Source of the DNA: Basidiobolus meristosporus CBS 931.73
Taxonomy: Eukaryota > Basidiobolomycota > Basidiobolomycetes > Basidiobolales > Basidiobolaceae
Assembly: GCA_002104905.1 (NCBI GenBank)
Contig: MCFE01000074.1
Span: forward strand, 1 to 64,000
Length of the DNA: 64,000 nt
Reading direction: 5' to 3'
A model generated the notes under the pieces. That model had not been told where the DNA came from. It did no database searches and was given only the letters and a program-made list of their open reading frames with translations. The position numbers were made by a program, and so were the translations under genes. Positions 19,902 to 30,457 of the stretch are shown here, piece by piece. Within the stretch, counting starts at the first letter, position 1, and each line of letters begins with the position of its first letter.

Positions 19902-22440
19902 ATGGTATACTCCTCAAATTTAGGTTTCCCTCGTGTCGGAGCTAATCGTGAGTTGAAGAAACTCATCGAATCCTATTGGGCTGGCAAGGTCACCCAAGAG
20001 GCTCTGCTCCAAGGCGCTAAGGAAATCAGAGTTGGCCACTGGAAGCTGCAACAAGAGAAGGGTATCGACCACATCCCCAGTGGTGATTTCTCCCTCTATG
20101 ACCACATCCTCGACAACTCCATCACCTTCGGAGTGATCCCCCAGAAGTACCAACACCTTGCACCTGGACTCGAGACCTACTTCGCCATGGGTCGTGGACT
20201 CCAGAAGCCAGCTGTTGAGGGAGCAGCCAAGATCGATGTCCCAGCCATGGAGATGAAGAAGTGGTTCGACACCAACTACCACTACATTGTCCCGGAGTTC
20301 CAAAAGGGTCAGCAGTTCACCCTTGCCAAGTCGGCCAAGGTTGTCAACGAGTTCTTGGAGGCCAAGGAGCTCGGAATCCACACCCGTCCCGTGATCGTTG
20401 GTCCCATCTCGTACCTGCTTTTGGGCAAGACCGCCAAGGACAGCGGTGACTTCGACAAGCTCTCCCTTCTTCCATCCCTCGTCTCGGCGTACGAGCAACT
20501 GTTGCAAAGACTGGCCGAGGCCGGAGCCACCTGGGTCCAAGTTGATGAGCCGTTCCTCTCCCTCGACCTCACCGAGCAAGCCAAGTCCAGCTTCAAGGGA
20601 GTCTACGAGACCTTGAGCAAGGCTTCATCCAGCTTGAAGCTGCTCGTCGCTACCTACTTCTCCCAAGTTGGAGACAACACCGATGTGTTGACCAGCCTTC
20701 CAGTTGCCGCCATCCATGTCGACCTGGTCAGAGCCCCTCAGCAATTGGACACCGTGTTGGAGAAGATCAACTCCACCCAAATCCTCTCTCTTGGTTTGGT
20801 CAACGGCCGTAACATCTGGAAGACCAACCTCGCCAAGGCCTTGGAGAGTGTCCAGAAGGCTGTGAGCAAGCTCGGCGGAGACCGTGTGATCGTTGCCCCC
20901 TCCTGCTCCCTCTTGCACTCCCCTCACTCCATTGAGGGAGAGAAGAAGATCGAGCCCGAGATCTTGGACTGGCTCTCATTCGCAGTTGAGAAGCTCAGGG
21001 AGGTGACCATCCTCGCCAAGGCTGTGGATGATGCTGGTTCGGTCAAGGCCGAGTTGGAGGCCAACAGCAAGTCCATCCAAGCCCGTGCCACATCACCAAG
21101 AATCCACAACCCGGTTGTCCAGGACCGCTTGAAGAACATCACCCCCGAGATGTTCAAGCGCAACTCGCCATTCCCCGAGCGTAGACAAAGCCAGGAGAAG
21201 AAGTTGGGCCTCCCCAAGTTTGCCACCACCACCGTCGGATCCTTCCCACAAACCAAGGAGGTCCGTCTCGCCCGTTCCAAGGTCCGCAAGGGAGACTGGA
21301 GCCAAGAGGAGTACGACTCCTTCATCAAGAGCGAGATCGAGAAGACCGTCCGCTTCCAGGAGGATATTGGCCTTGACGTTCTCGTCCACGGGGAGAGTGA
21401 GCGTAACGACATGGTCGAGTACTTTGGCGAGAACTTGGATGGCTACGTGTTCACCCAAAACGGCTGGGTTGCCTCATACGGCACTCGCTGCGTCAAGCCA
21501 CCCATCATCTTCGGAGATATCCACCGTCCCAAGCCGATGACTGTGGATGTGATCAAGTATGCCCAGTCCCTTACCCAGAAGCCAATGAAGGGCATGCTGA
21601 CCGGTCCCATCACCTGCCTTCAGTGGTCCTTCGTCAGAGATGACCAGCCTCGCCAGGACACCGCATTCCAACTTGCCTTGGCCATCCGTGACGAAGTGCA
21701 GGACTTGGAGAAGGCAGGCATCCCAGTGATCCAGATCGATGAGCCAGCCATCCGTGAAGGAGTAAGTAGCAATGTCTTGTCGTTTGCTCAATTGACCGGC
21801 CATCATACTAATCTATTCACTTCTTCCTCCCCCCATCTTCTCCTCACATTGCAGCTTCCCCTCCGCCAGAACGAGTGGAAGCAATACCTCCAATGGGCTG
21901 TCGATGCCTTCTTGCTGTCCAGCGTTGGTGTTGAGGACTCTACCCAGATCCACACCCACATGTGCTACTCTGACTTCAACGACATCTTCCCCTCCATCAA
22001 GCGCATGGATGCCGATGTGATCACCATCGAGAACTCCAAGTCGGACTTGAAGCTGTTGTCGGCCTTCGAGACTCACTCGTACACCAACTGGATCGGCCCC
22101 GGACTCTATGACATTCAGTAAGTAGAAGCGATGATATTAGGCAGCGAGGTGACGCTGAGTGGTGCATGCTGTGGCATAGTCAAGCATCACCACTCAATGC
22201 AGCGTTTCAGCAGTGTTTCCTCTGCAGCAATGACTGATGGCACATTCTCTTTCTAGCTCCCCCAGAGTCCCATCTGTGGAAGAGATGGAGGCGCGTCTCG
22301 GCGATATTGTCAAGCTCCTGCCCAACGAGCTTGTCTGGGTCAACCCTGACTGCGGTCTGAAGACCCGTGGATGGGTCGAGACCGAAGCAGCCCTCAAGAA
22401 CTTGGTGGCTGTTGCCCGTGCTGCTCGCAAGCAATACTAA
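19902..22440 (+). CDS. MET6: Cobalamin-independent methionine synthase, copy 2
   Basis: Exons 19902-21761, 21855-22117 and 22257-22440 encode 768 residues, with the same exon lengths as copy 1 (1860, 263 and 184 bases). Intron 1 is 93 bases here against 109 in copy 1; intron 2 is 139 in both and nearly identical. The start at 19902 ([13 protein letters not shown]) was chosen because the TATA box lies between it and an upstream in-frame ATG. All catalytic and zinc-binding motifs match copy 1; three residues differ (Tyr3, and Asn and Val in the last exon). Intron 1 has no stop and a length divisible by three, so its retention would insert 31 residues between the catalytic halves. Homology with copy 1 starts at the ATG and ends at the stop codon. 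Confidence 0.96.
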
Positions 22441-22947
22441 ATGTATACCAACAAGGCAACCAGGCTAATGTAAAGTGATTGTACACGCCGCATACCTGTT
22501 GCATTATTAATTGACAAACCAAACATCATCACACTGCCATGACGAACATTGATTAAGCGTTTTTTATGCATGTTAACCAAGAACATTCTCACTAGAAACT
22601 ATTAATAAAGATTATTAGATTATGAAGTATTTGAATATCTGGTCTTTCGAACGATTTTGAGACGAACAAGGCTTTGGGCAGAAGAATAGTCAAGATGGTT
22701 CACAGTGATAGTAAATAATGAATTAATTAGATCATTTATTACTTTTAAAGTCAATGTATTGATAGGAGAAATTTTCTAGGATCGAAATATATAATGCGCG
22801 CACTTGAAATGTACGAGGAGAGGGAAGATGAGAAAGGGATCGGGGAAAGTGTATGAGGAACGCTACAAATTTCTTTTCAATAATCTATATAAAACAAAAC
22901 ACATGATGAAGAAGGATGCACATAAAAGAACGTCGCCCATGGTCAAT
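22441..22947. other. Convergent 3' intergenic region
   Basis: Separates methionine synthase copy 2 from the RNA polymerase I gene; AT-rich with AATAAA-like signals (for example near 22604) and no gene. Confidence 0.45.
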
Positions 22948-25900
22948 CTATTTGACCTCCAACTTCATCTGGATATTCATCGCCATCAACTCGGTCGCCA
23001 AGTAACGGAACACGAAGGGCACCGCGACCAGTTGAAGTCCCTCGGATGTTTTACAGGAGCGGCATTCGTGTTCACGACGCATGGACGCCGCGGTGGATGC
23101 AGTGGAGATAGGGGACACGATGGAACCACAAAGCTTGCACACCAATGTTTGTGAGTAATCGGAGCAGTTCATCAAACGATCTTGCAACAAGAAGGAAACT
23201 CCGTGAGCAAGCAAAGAATCACGCTCCATCTCACCGAAACGAATACCACCAGCACGCTTACGTCCCTTGAGTGGCTGCTGAGTCAATGCGTGGACGGGAC
23301 CGGTGGTACGAACCTGGTACTTGTCGGACACCATGTGTCTTAATCTCTGGTAGTAGACACATCCAATATAGATGTCGGCCTTGAACTCCTGGCCGGTGAT
23401 ACCACTGTACATGGGTTCGTTACCATGGTAATTGTATCCGGCTTGAAGCAACTGCTCACCGAAGAAATCGGCCGCAGTGTGATCCTCATTGAACTGGAAA
23501 GGAGTGGAATCCTGGACAGTTCCGTGGAGGGCACCACTCTTACCAGCCAAACTCTCCACAAACATACCAATGGTCATTCTGGAGGGGAAAGCGTGTGGGT
23601 TGATGATGACATCAGGTTGCATGCCGGACTCGGTGAATGGCATATCGACAGCTGGCCACTTCTGCGAGCAAACACCCTTCTGTCCGTGACGAGAGGAGAA
23701 CTTGTCACCAATGATAGGAGGACGGGGGATACGAAGCTTGATATGAACCTTCTGGCACTCCTCATCGCCCGTATCATTACCCAGCACACGAACCTCATCA
23801 ATGTAAGCGTCTTCCAGACCCTTGTATCTCTTGACCACGGTCTTGCCGGACACGTCGTTGACGTAAGCATACATAGGATCACCATAGGTGAGCTTGACAC
23901 CGATGTATGGCAGGCCATCGGCGTCAAGCTTCTCTCTCCAGGCACGGTTGGCGTTCTCGTTGATTCCGAAGTGACAGGTGATGGGCTCACCGGGGCGCTT
24001 CAAATTAGACAAGTCAATGATCTCGGACTTGTACACGGAACCATAACCGAAACCGCGCTCGTGAGAAGACTTGTTCAGAATCATGGCATCCTCCATATCG
24101 TAGCCGGTGTAACTGATAACCGCGACGACGGCGTTCATGCCGTTGGGGAAGCCATCCATACCGTATTGGTTGTGAAGGTGGGGACGGACAATAGGGGTCT
24201 GACCGGTTTGAATACGGTACATCTTGTTATCTGTACGGTATCTGAGAGCCTGTGCTGGGGTGCCCATGGCCTGCTTACCCATCTGGCACTGGTACATGTT
24301 ACGGGGAGACTGGTTGAAGTCTGAGAATGGAGTGAGGTTGGCGACGACGGAAAGAATGTTGGTGGGAGTAAACTCTTGATGGGTAGAGGTGCCTGGCACC
24401 ACTTCATCATCCATACAGGCGATATCCAAGTACACCTGCTCAAAGGGACCAACCATGTCGGTCTTTCCGTTAGCGAGGTACTTGACGGGACGCGACATAC
24501 GAGCAGGAGTGGAGAAGAGGAAGAGGCCGGGATACTGGCCACCGTTGGAGCTAGGAACATAACCAATTTCCAAGTCTAGAGGGATGCCGTTCTTTTTCTC
24601 GACCTTCCAGAGGCGAAGCTTGTCGGCAACCTCCTTGGCAAGCTCGGGAGTGCACCAGCCAACAACCTTACCGTCCAATTGGACGGAAATATTCTTGGGG
24701 CCGCTGGTGGTATGAACAAGCGACTGGGAGACTCCGAGAGAGGCCAAGTGATACGGAATTCGAGAAGTGTCGGGGAACTCGGTGGAGATCTTGCATTGAT
24801 GGGCAAGATGGTTCAACAGACCACATGGAGAACCATCTGGGGTGTGCACAGGGCAGAGGAATCCCCATGCTTCGCCCAACAACTTTCTGACGGCGGTAGT
24901 CTTCAACTCGGCGAAGAAAGAACCACGATGGACGCAGCGGAAATGGGAGATGTAACGGAGGAAGTTGAGCTTTTCGGCAACGATGGTGTAACCGGAGACT
25001 TGTTGTAAATCGAGACCGGTGTTGGAGATAAGGTTACCAGTAGCCAAGAAGTATTGTAACTTCTGACCGATATCGGAGGGGACTTTGCTCAGCGCCTTAA
25101 CGATGTATTTCTTGTCAAAGAAGTTGACACTGCTCAACCCTCTACGAACATCGAGGGCCACCTGTCTTCTGAACCCTTCAATCCAGTCCTCAAGCTTTTC
25201 TTTGAGGATGTTAAGGTAGAGATGGCCACCAAGAAGAATTTCTTGATGCTGAGGAGAATCTGGGTTATCCGCGCAACAAGCACCAGACACCAAGGCATAG
25301 AGCTTCTGGATCATGAACACGAGCAAGTTGAACTTGTCTCTGTTATCCTCCAGGTGGACAAGAACAATCTTCTTCAAAAGAGCCTCGCCGACTTGGGCAT
25401 TAGTGTAGTCAGGAGGCAAGTTGAGGACGATGCGGAACTTGTCACCAAGATACTCGAGGCACTGGGTACGTGTGAACAAGGAGTATCTCTTGAAGCCTCT
25501 CAAGAGCAGCTCCACACGATCAGTCAAGAAGGTGTTGCCGAAGTCGTTTTGAACAATAGCCTCGAATATTTCCTTGTCAGAGGTATCGACCAAAGCCTTC
25601 AAAATAAGAACAACGGGGATAAGGTACTCCTGCTTGCGCCAATGGAAACGGAACATGGCGCTACCATCGTTAAGGTAATGCAGGGTGTTGGTGTGGGAGC
25701 TTTGGTCGGGACGAACACAGCGAATCACTGTACCGAAGTGGGTGTAAGCGGCACCACGATTGGTGAAGGAAGGACGGATGAGGGCGGAAACGATGTTTCT
25801 TTTAGGCGCAATCAGCAAACGAACGATCTTCTCGTTACCGTTGACAATGAAGTAACCACCCATTTCCTCGGACTCTTCGTGATGCTTGATCAAATCCTTG

Positions 25901-26506
25901 GCGGTCATCTTGTACAAATTACACCTGGTGGACTTGACCATGACTGGCACTTGGCCAAGAGCCTTGGTTTCAACATTGACTGGACCGTCGTTGATACGCC
26001 AGCAGAATTTGATCTGCATCTTTCCTTTGTAGGAGGTAAAGCGCTCACGGCACTGCACGACGCAATCGGGGGTCAGTAAGGTGCAATAGACATGGGTATC
26101 CTCCTACGTACCTCAGTTGGGAAAATCAATCTGTTGACCGAGCGGTGCTCCTTCTCGGGGAGAGTAGGACGACCGATTTGCACCTCTTCGATCCAGCCTA
26201 GAGTTGCATGATTAATAAATGCTGCACCAAGCTGATATTTCAACTACACCTACATGATAGACGGTTTCCCTTGGCCAGGGAGCCCTCGGGTCCATCGCCC
26301 TTGCCGTCAAATACGACCTTCTCGCCGATATCACGAATAGCGAGCTCTAACAGACCAACATTATTCTCAAGATTCGTTTCGAACAACGAGTTGAAGGACT
26401 CCAAGTGAGGGGCCACTAAAGTTTGAAGGGCAGGATATTGGAAGCCACCTTCGGGTGGGTTGGAGAAAAGTTTTTCGCGATCAACGGTATTAAAAGTGGA
26501 CGGCAT
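22948..26506 (-). CDS. RPA2: RNA polymerase I second-largest subunit
   Basis: Three exons (26506-26254, 26197-26112, 26052-22948) give 1147 residues, close to the family length. Junctions restore GNRLS...EEVQIGRP and FPTE-CRERFTSYKGKM, which align with the N-terminal lobe of yeast Rpa135. The long last exon shows the RPB2-family blocks: GGYFIVNGNEKIVR, LLGEAWGFLCPVHTPDGSPCG, SYTGYDMEDAMILNKSS, IGDKFSSRHGQKGV and GGIRFGEMERDSLLAHG. It ends in a zinc-binding CKLCG/CRSCK pair. The subunit forms half of the catalytic cleft and transcribes rRNA in the nucleolus. Assignment to polymerase I rather than II or III rests on the N-terminal match (NPPEGGFQYPALQ, IGEKVVFDGK). Introns are 56 and 59 bases. 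Confidence 0.95.
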
Positions 26507-27518
26507 ATTGGCTATTACTTATGGTCGGGAGAACACTCGAATGGTAGTGGCTCGTTTGGAGGGGGGGATGACAGACGCTAACAATGTCGAGATGATGGTT
26601 GATAAGGAATTGGTCGGGACTCAATAAAGCTCGACAAGGGAGAAGAAGACTATATTTGAAACACCTCTGAATCGATTTCAACAAGGAAAAGTGAAGAGTG
26701 GGTCTAATTACTACAGCGCTTGCTTTAGATAATAACAAGAACCCTTTCAAAACCAAGGTCGATGCTTGGAAAATCCCACCACTCACCCTTTTCCGTTGCC
26801 CACATCAGAATCCCGCTTTTTTTTTCTTTTTTTCTTTTTGCTAGCTTTCCGGACTGGACCCTCGAAATTTTTTTATCCATCACCAGGAAAAAAAATCCCC
26901 ACCTCGGTGCAATCCTCAATTTCAATAACATCATGGATGCGAGGGGAGGTTGTTTATTCGCGTGATACCCGTGGTCGATGAATGAATTGGCTGTGCTATC
27001 GGGGCTCGCTCTCTAAACAGTGAGCCGCCCAAGCTTGCTCTTTTATCTATTACAAGCGAGCTCACAGGACATCACACATAGACACATACCACAGGCGATA
27101 TTAATTAACATGACCACCTACGCGTGCTTAGTAGCCGCCTTCTGTGGAGATCCCATGCTAAAGACAGCTTTGCACAACAGGGCAACAAGCATACTTGGGA
27201 AGTCCCTACAAATGGATGATTAAAGTCGCCTAAATTGCTGCAACAAACAGATAATAAAATGGTCACTATTGCCTAAACAAATGGACAATAAATGGCATTG
27301 ATTACGTCATACGCGGCACCGCAGCTGAAAAGAGTTACAACACAAGCTCTACTTCCCATAAATATCGGATTTCCTACAAAATCAAGGTTTCGCACAATAT
27401 TGGGTTTTTCTCTGGATTACTCGGTTCTTGAATAAGATAGCATCATCATTGTATCGGATTTTGCTACAAAACTAGACTTGCACTTGCTCAGACTCCCACA
27501 TCTTCCCTTTAGACCGTT
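26507..27518. other. Divergent promoter region between RPA2 and the SR factor gene
   Basis: About 1 kb holding a T-rich run (26818-26842) and no supported gene. It must contain the promoters of both flanking genes. Confidence 0.5.
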
Positions 27519-28428
27519 ATGAGTAGAAAGACCTTGTTTGTAGTCGGTTTCGGGTCAAGCCTACGTGCTCGTGACTTAGCCTACGAGTTTGAAAGGTAAG
27601 CACACTAGCCATTCCACCAAGCAGTCCAATGCTTGGCCCGCCACGAGTACCTTCCTTGCTGACCGATCCTCACGTTTTCGTGGGTTATGCTAACCTAGAT
27701 ACGGCCGTCTTGTTCGTTGTGATATTCCTGCGCCAAGGGGGTATTCTTCCAGACTGTAAGTAGTCCATCCTGTCGCAATCCTCGTTTAAATCAACCACCA
27801 TACGACGAAACGTGTCCTCACCCAACTTTTCGCATCATCGTACGTAAAAAGTTTCGCTTTTGTCGAGTTTGAAGATTCTAGAGATGCAGAAGATGCTTAT
27901 GTTGAATTACACGGCAGAAAATTGGACGGCCATACGTTGAGCGTTCAGGTAACTACTGTTTTAGGTTGCTCCGACACTCGAAGCTAAGCTAACCTCTTCA
28001 AGTGGGCCAAAAATGCTCCACCAAAGGGTTGGGGTGGCGGTAGTGGCGGCAGATCTCGCTCCCCCCGCCGCTCTCGTCGTTCTCGTAGTCGCTCATACTC
28101 CCGTGGTCGCAGTCGGTCTCCGCGTGGTCGCGGACGTTCTTACTCGCGCTCTCGCTCTCGCTCCCCTCACTATGAGCGTTCGAGAGATTATTCCAGGGAT
28201 CGCTCACCCGATATGAGACGGAAGCCACGCTCGTTTTCTCGTGACCGCTCCAGAGGGCGTGACTCACGTTCTCGATCCCCTGTTCGCTCCCCCGTTCGCT
28301 CCCGCACTCCCGAAAAGGTGGCGCCCGAAGCCAACGGACGGAACCCATCGAGAACACCTTCACCACCTGGTTCTCCCGCCAAGCAGGAAGCCGAGCCTAG
28401 AGAGACGTCTGTTGACGGGAAAGATTGA
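27519..28428 (+). CDS. SR-type splicing factor (one RRM plus RS domain)
   Basis: Four exons (27519-27595, 27699-27755, 27852-27948, 28003-28428) separated by introns of 103, 96 and 54 bases give 218 residues. All phases close, and branch sites of the GCTAAC type precede the acceptors at 27698 and 28002. Residues 1-80 form an RRM with RNP2-like KTLFVVGF and RNP1-like RLFAFVEF, then a Gly hinge (GWGGGSGG), then an RS domain rich in RSRS and RSPR repeats ending in an acidic tail. Such proteins bind exonic enhancers and recruit the spliceosome; SR-kinase phosphorylation of the RS tract is expected. It resembles SRSF3/SRSF7-like factors, but the exact orthologue is not decided. It is convergent with MPC1. 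Confidence 0.9.
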
Positions 28429-28706
28429 TCAAGTCCAAGAACCAGTACCAACTTGTGGAGAACCGATCCCGTCCAGCCAACTCACTCACTCGTAGCTTTG
28501 CTTGATTGTTTCTTCAACTACGGATTCTCCATGTGCCACTCCCTCCCCTCCCAACGACTTGTCCATTCTTATTCACCACCAAGTAAATACATGTATCAAA
28601 AGGACAGACCTCGCATATCTGTTACAATAAAATTGGAAAAGGATGGCTGTTGCATTCGCATTCAGTTTATTGGGATTATTGGACGGCGCCGGGTGCATCG
28701 ATGGGG

Positions 28707-29312
28707 TTATTCGGACTTGATTTTCAATTGCTCCTGTTCGGGTTTCTTACCGCTGAGGCTGGGATAAATGGGTGTTGAGTGATCTGGGGCATGCGGGCAT
28801 TGAAAATCAACTTACTAGTGGTAATCGAGGAAGCGATAAGCCTGGACAAGCTGTGCGGTTTCGTTGGTTAAATGGCAACTGAAGAGGAGGAGATTTCTGG
28901 GCACTACGACCAGGGCGAACCGCATGAAGAGTGCCGAGTACAGACACAGGGCTACAGGAGGTAAGCACGTGCTCGGTCAGTACTATCCACGGGGCCCCGC
29001 AACAGAACTTGGTCCCTTACCAAAGGTCATTTTGCCGGAAATCATCTCCGGGTCTTTCTTCATATCGGCGATGGCGGCCAACGGGATGCCCCAGTTGGCG
29101 ACGGGCCCCCAGAAATGCTAAGCAAAACAAAAGTACGTGACTATTCTCAACCGCGCGAGTTCTCACACTGGGCCACTTACGGTGCTGTAAAGAAGGGTTA
29201 GCGCTGGTGGTGGGGGGAGAAGCAGAAGTTACGAGAGGAGGAACCTGCAAAGGTAGCTACGGAACTCCTTGCTGGAGAGCTGGGAAAAGATTCTGGAAGT
29301 CCAGGCAGACAT
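28707..29312 (-). CDS. MPC1: Mitochondrial pyruvate carrier subunit 1, with a 4-base micro-exon
   Basis: Five exons are required: 29312-29245, 29181-29184 (CACC), 29117-29021, 28951-28816 and 28758-28707, giving 118 residues. The translation reads SKEFRSYLC then [18 protein letters not shown], then [47 protein letters not shown] and a tail ending in KIKSE. This matches MPC1, which with MPC2/3 imports pyruvate across the inner mitochondrial membrane. Two or three short hydrophobic helices are visible. The 4-base exon supplies Ser (split) and Thr of the near-universal STHFWGP motif; no other donor and acceptor pair keeps frame. A second donor at 29232 would add four residues to exon 1. Introns are 60, 63, 69 and 57 bases. 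The gene is divergent from NDUFA6. Confidence 0.93.
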
Positions 29313-29785
29313 GATGACACTGCTTTCGAGAGAAGGTTGAGTGTTGAAGATGTACCTTCGGTTGATCTTTCGAGATTGCCGCTTGGCGACTGAACCATAA
29401 TTCCGCTTGGTAGGTAGGGGTGGGCTGGTGGATTATCCAATCATGGCTAAGCTGATTACGCTAGAGTCATCCGGAGGCTGATTTGGTTTAGAATTGATGG
29501 ATTCCGATCACGCTGATTACGCTAAATTTGATCGTGAATAGGCTGATTAAGCTGAGTTGATGGGTTTTGCTCAAGTGTGGAATCACCTGGCTTCCCCAAA
29601 CATCCACTGGCTCGCTGCTCCGCTCGATAATCACTCGTGCGTAGGAATGGGGGATCAGGAGGGGAAATGGGGGCGAAAATTTGACCATGCCCTTGGCCCT
29701 CCCAGATGGACGAGATTTCCGTGACGCTAAACAATCAGTCTAGTGTAGTTGTGCGCTTCCTGGTTCGTTGCCACCATACATTACC
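29313..29785. promoter_or_regulatory. Bidirectional promoter region of MPC1 and NDUFA6
   Basis: A 473-base spacer between two divergently transcribed mitochondrial genes. It has three copies of a GCTGATTAMGCT-type motif (about 29451-29464, 29512-29525 and 29542-29555) and a CCAAT-like box near 29436. Shared regulation is inferred; no factor is identified. Confidence 0.5.
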
Positions 29786-30210
29786 ATGTCCCAACCTTTT
29801 GTTACCGCCGTATCCGGATCCTTGACCAACGCTCGCCAGAGAGTCATCAGTCTCTACCGTGATTGCCAACGTGCCGTAAGTAGCCCACTTGTTCGTTTGC
29901 ACCTGGGTATCGAGCTGACCGTCTGCCCCTGGAACCATTAACTATCTAGGCCCCCAAGATCGTCACCCTGTACGAGCTCGACTTCCCCGCCGATGTCGTC
30001 CGCGCGAAGGTGCGTGAGGAGTTCGAGAAGAACCGGTTTGTGAACGATGTGGGTGTTTTGGATATCCTCATCTTCAAGGGACAAGCCGAGCTTCGCGAGA
30101 CCATGATGAAGTGGAAGCAGACCAACCACGTTTACCAATACTTCTACAAGGATGAGTTGGACCCCAAGCCAACCGACTTCCTTAGCAAATTCTACGACAA
30201 CAGAGAATAA
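29786..30210 (+). CDS. NDUFA6: Complex I accessory LYR subunit (NDUFA6/NB4M/B14)
   Basis: Two exons (29786-29875 and 29950-30210) join in phase 0 over a 74-base intron and give 116 residues. The LYR motif is visible in ISLYRDCQRAAP, followed by FPADVVRAKVREEFEKNRF and MKWKQTNHVYQYF, which are typical of the NB4M/NDUFA6 branch. In Yarrowia and mammals this subunit binds acyl carrier protein on the matrix side of complex I and is needed for ubiquinone reduction. Its presence implies a complex I respiratory chain. An AATAAA lies at 30317. It is head to head with MPC1 and tail to tail with the KKDDA gene. Confidence 0.93.
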
Positions 30211-30457
30211 GGCCGGGCACCAACCTAATCCACCCCCGGTGGCCACTCACTCCCCCTGCGCCTCATTGAACCTCATTCTTTATCTCATTGTAGTCACTTC
30301 GATCCCACGTCTATGAATAAAACCCATTCCACATCAGTTCAACTTAATCGACCTCGGGATTTATTTGGTTTCGAGAGGATTTTGGTAACAACAATAGGCA
30401 TTCTTTCTAGGATGTAGATGTGGGGTTATCATGAGGGTGGTCTATGGGTGGTGGCGC

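Noticed and set aside
16832-22121. Long open frames opposite the methionine synthase exons
   Set aside because: These are antisense shadows of GC-biased coding sequence; they appear identically in both copies and lack any domain.
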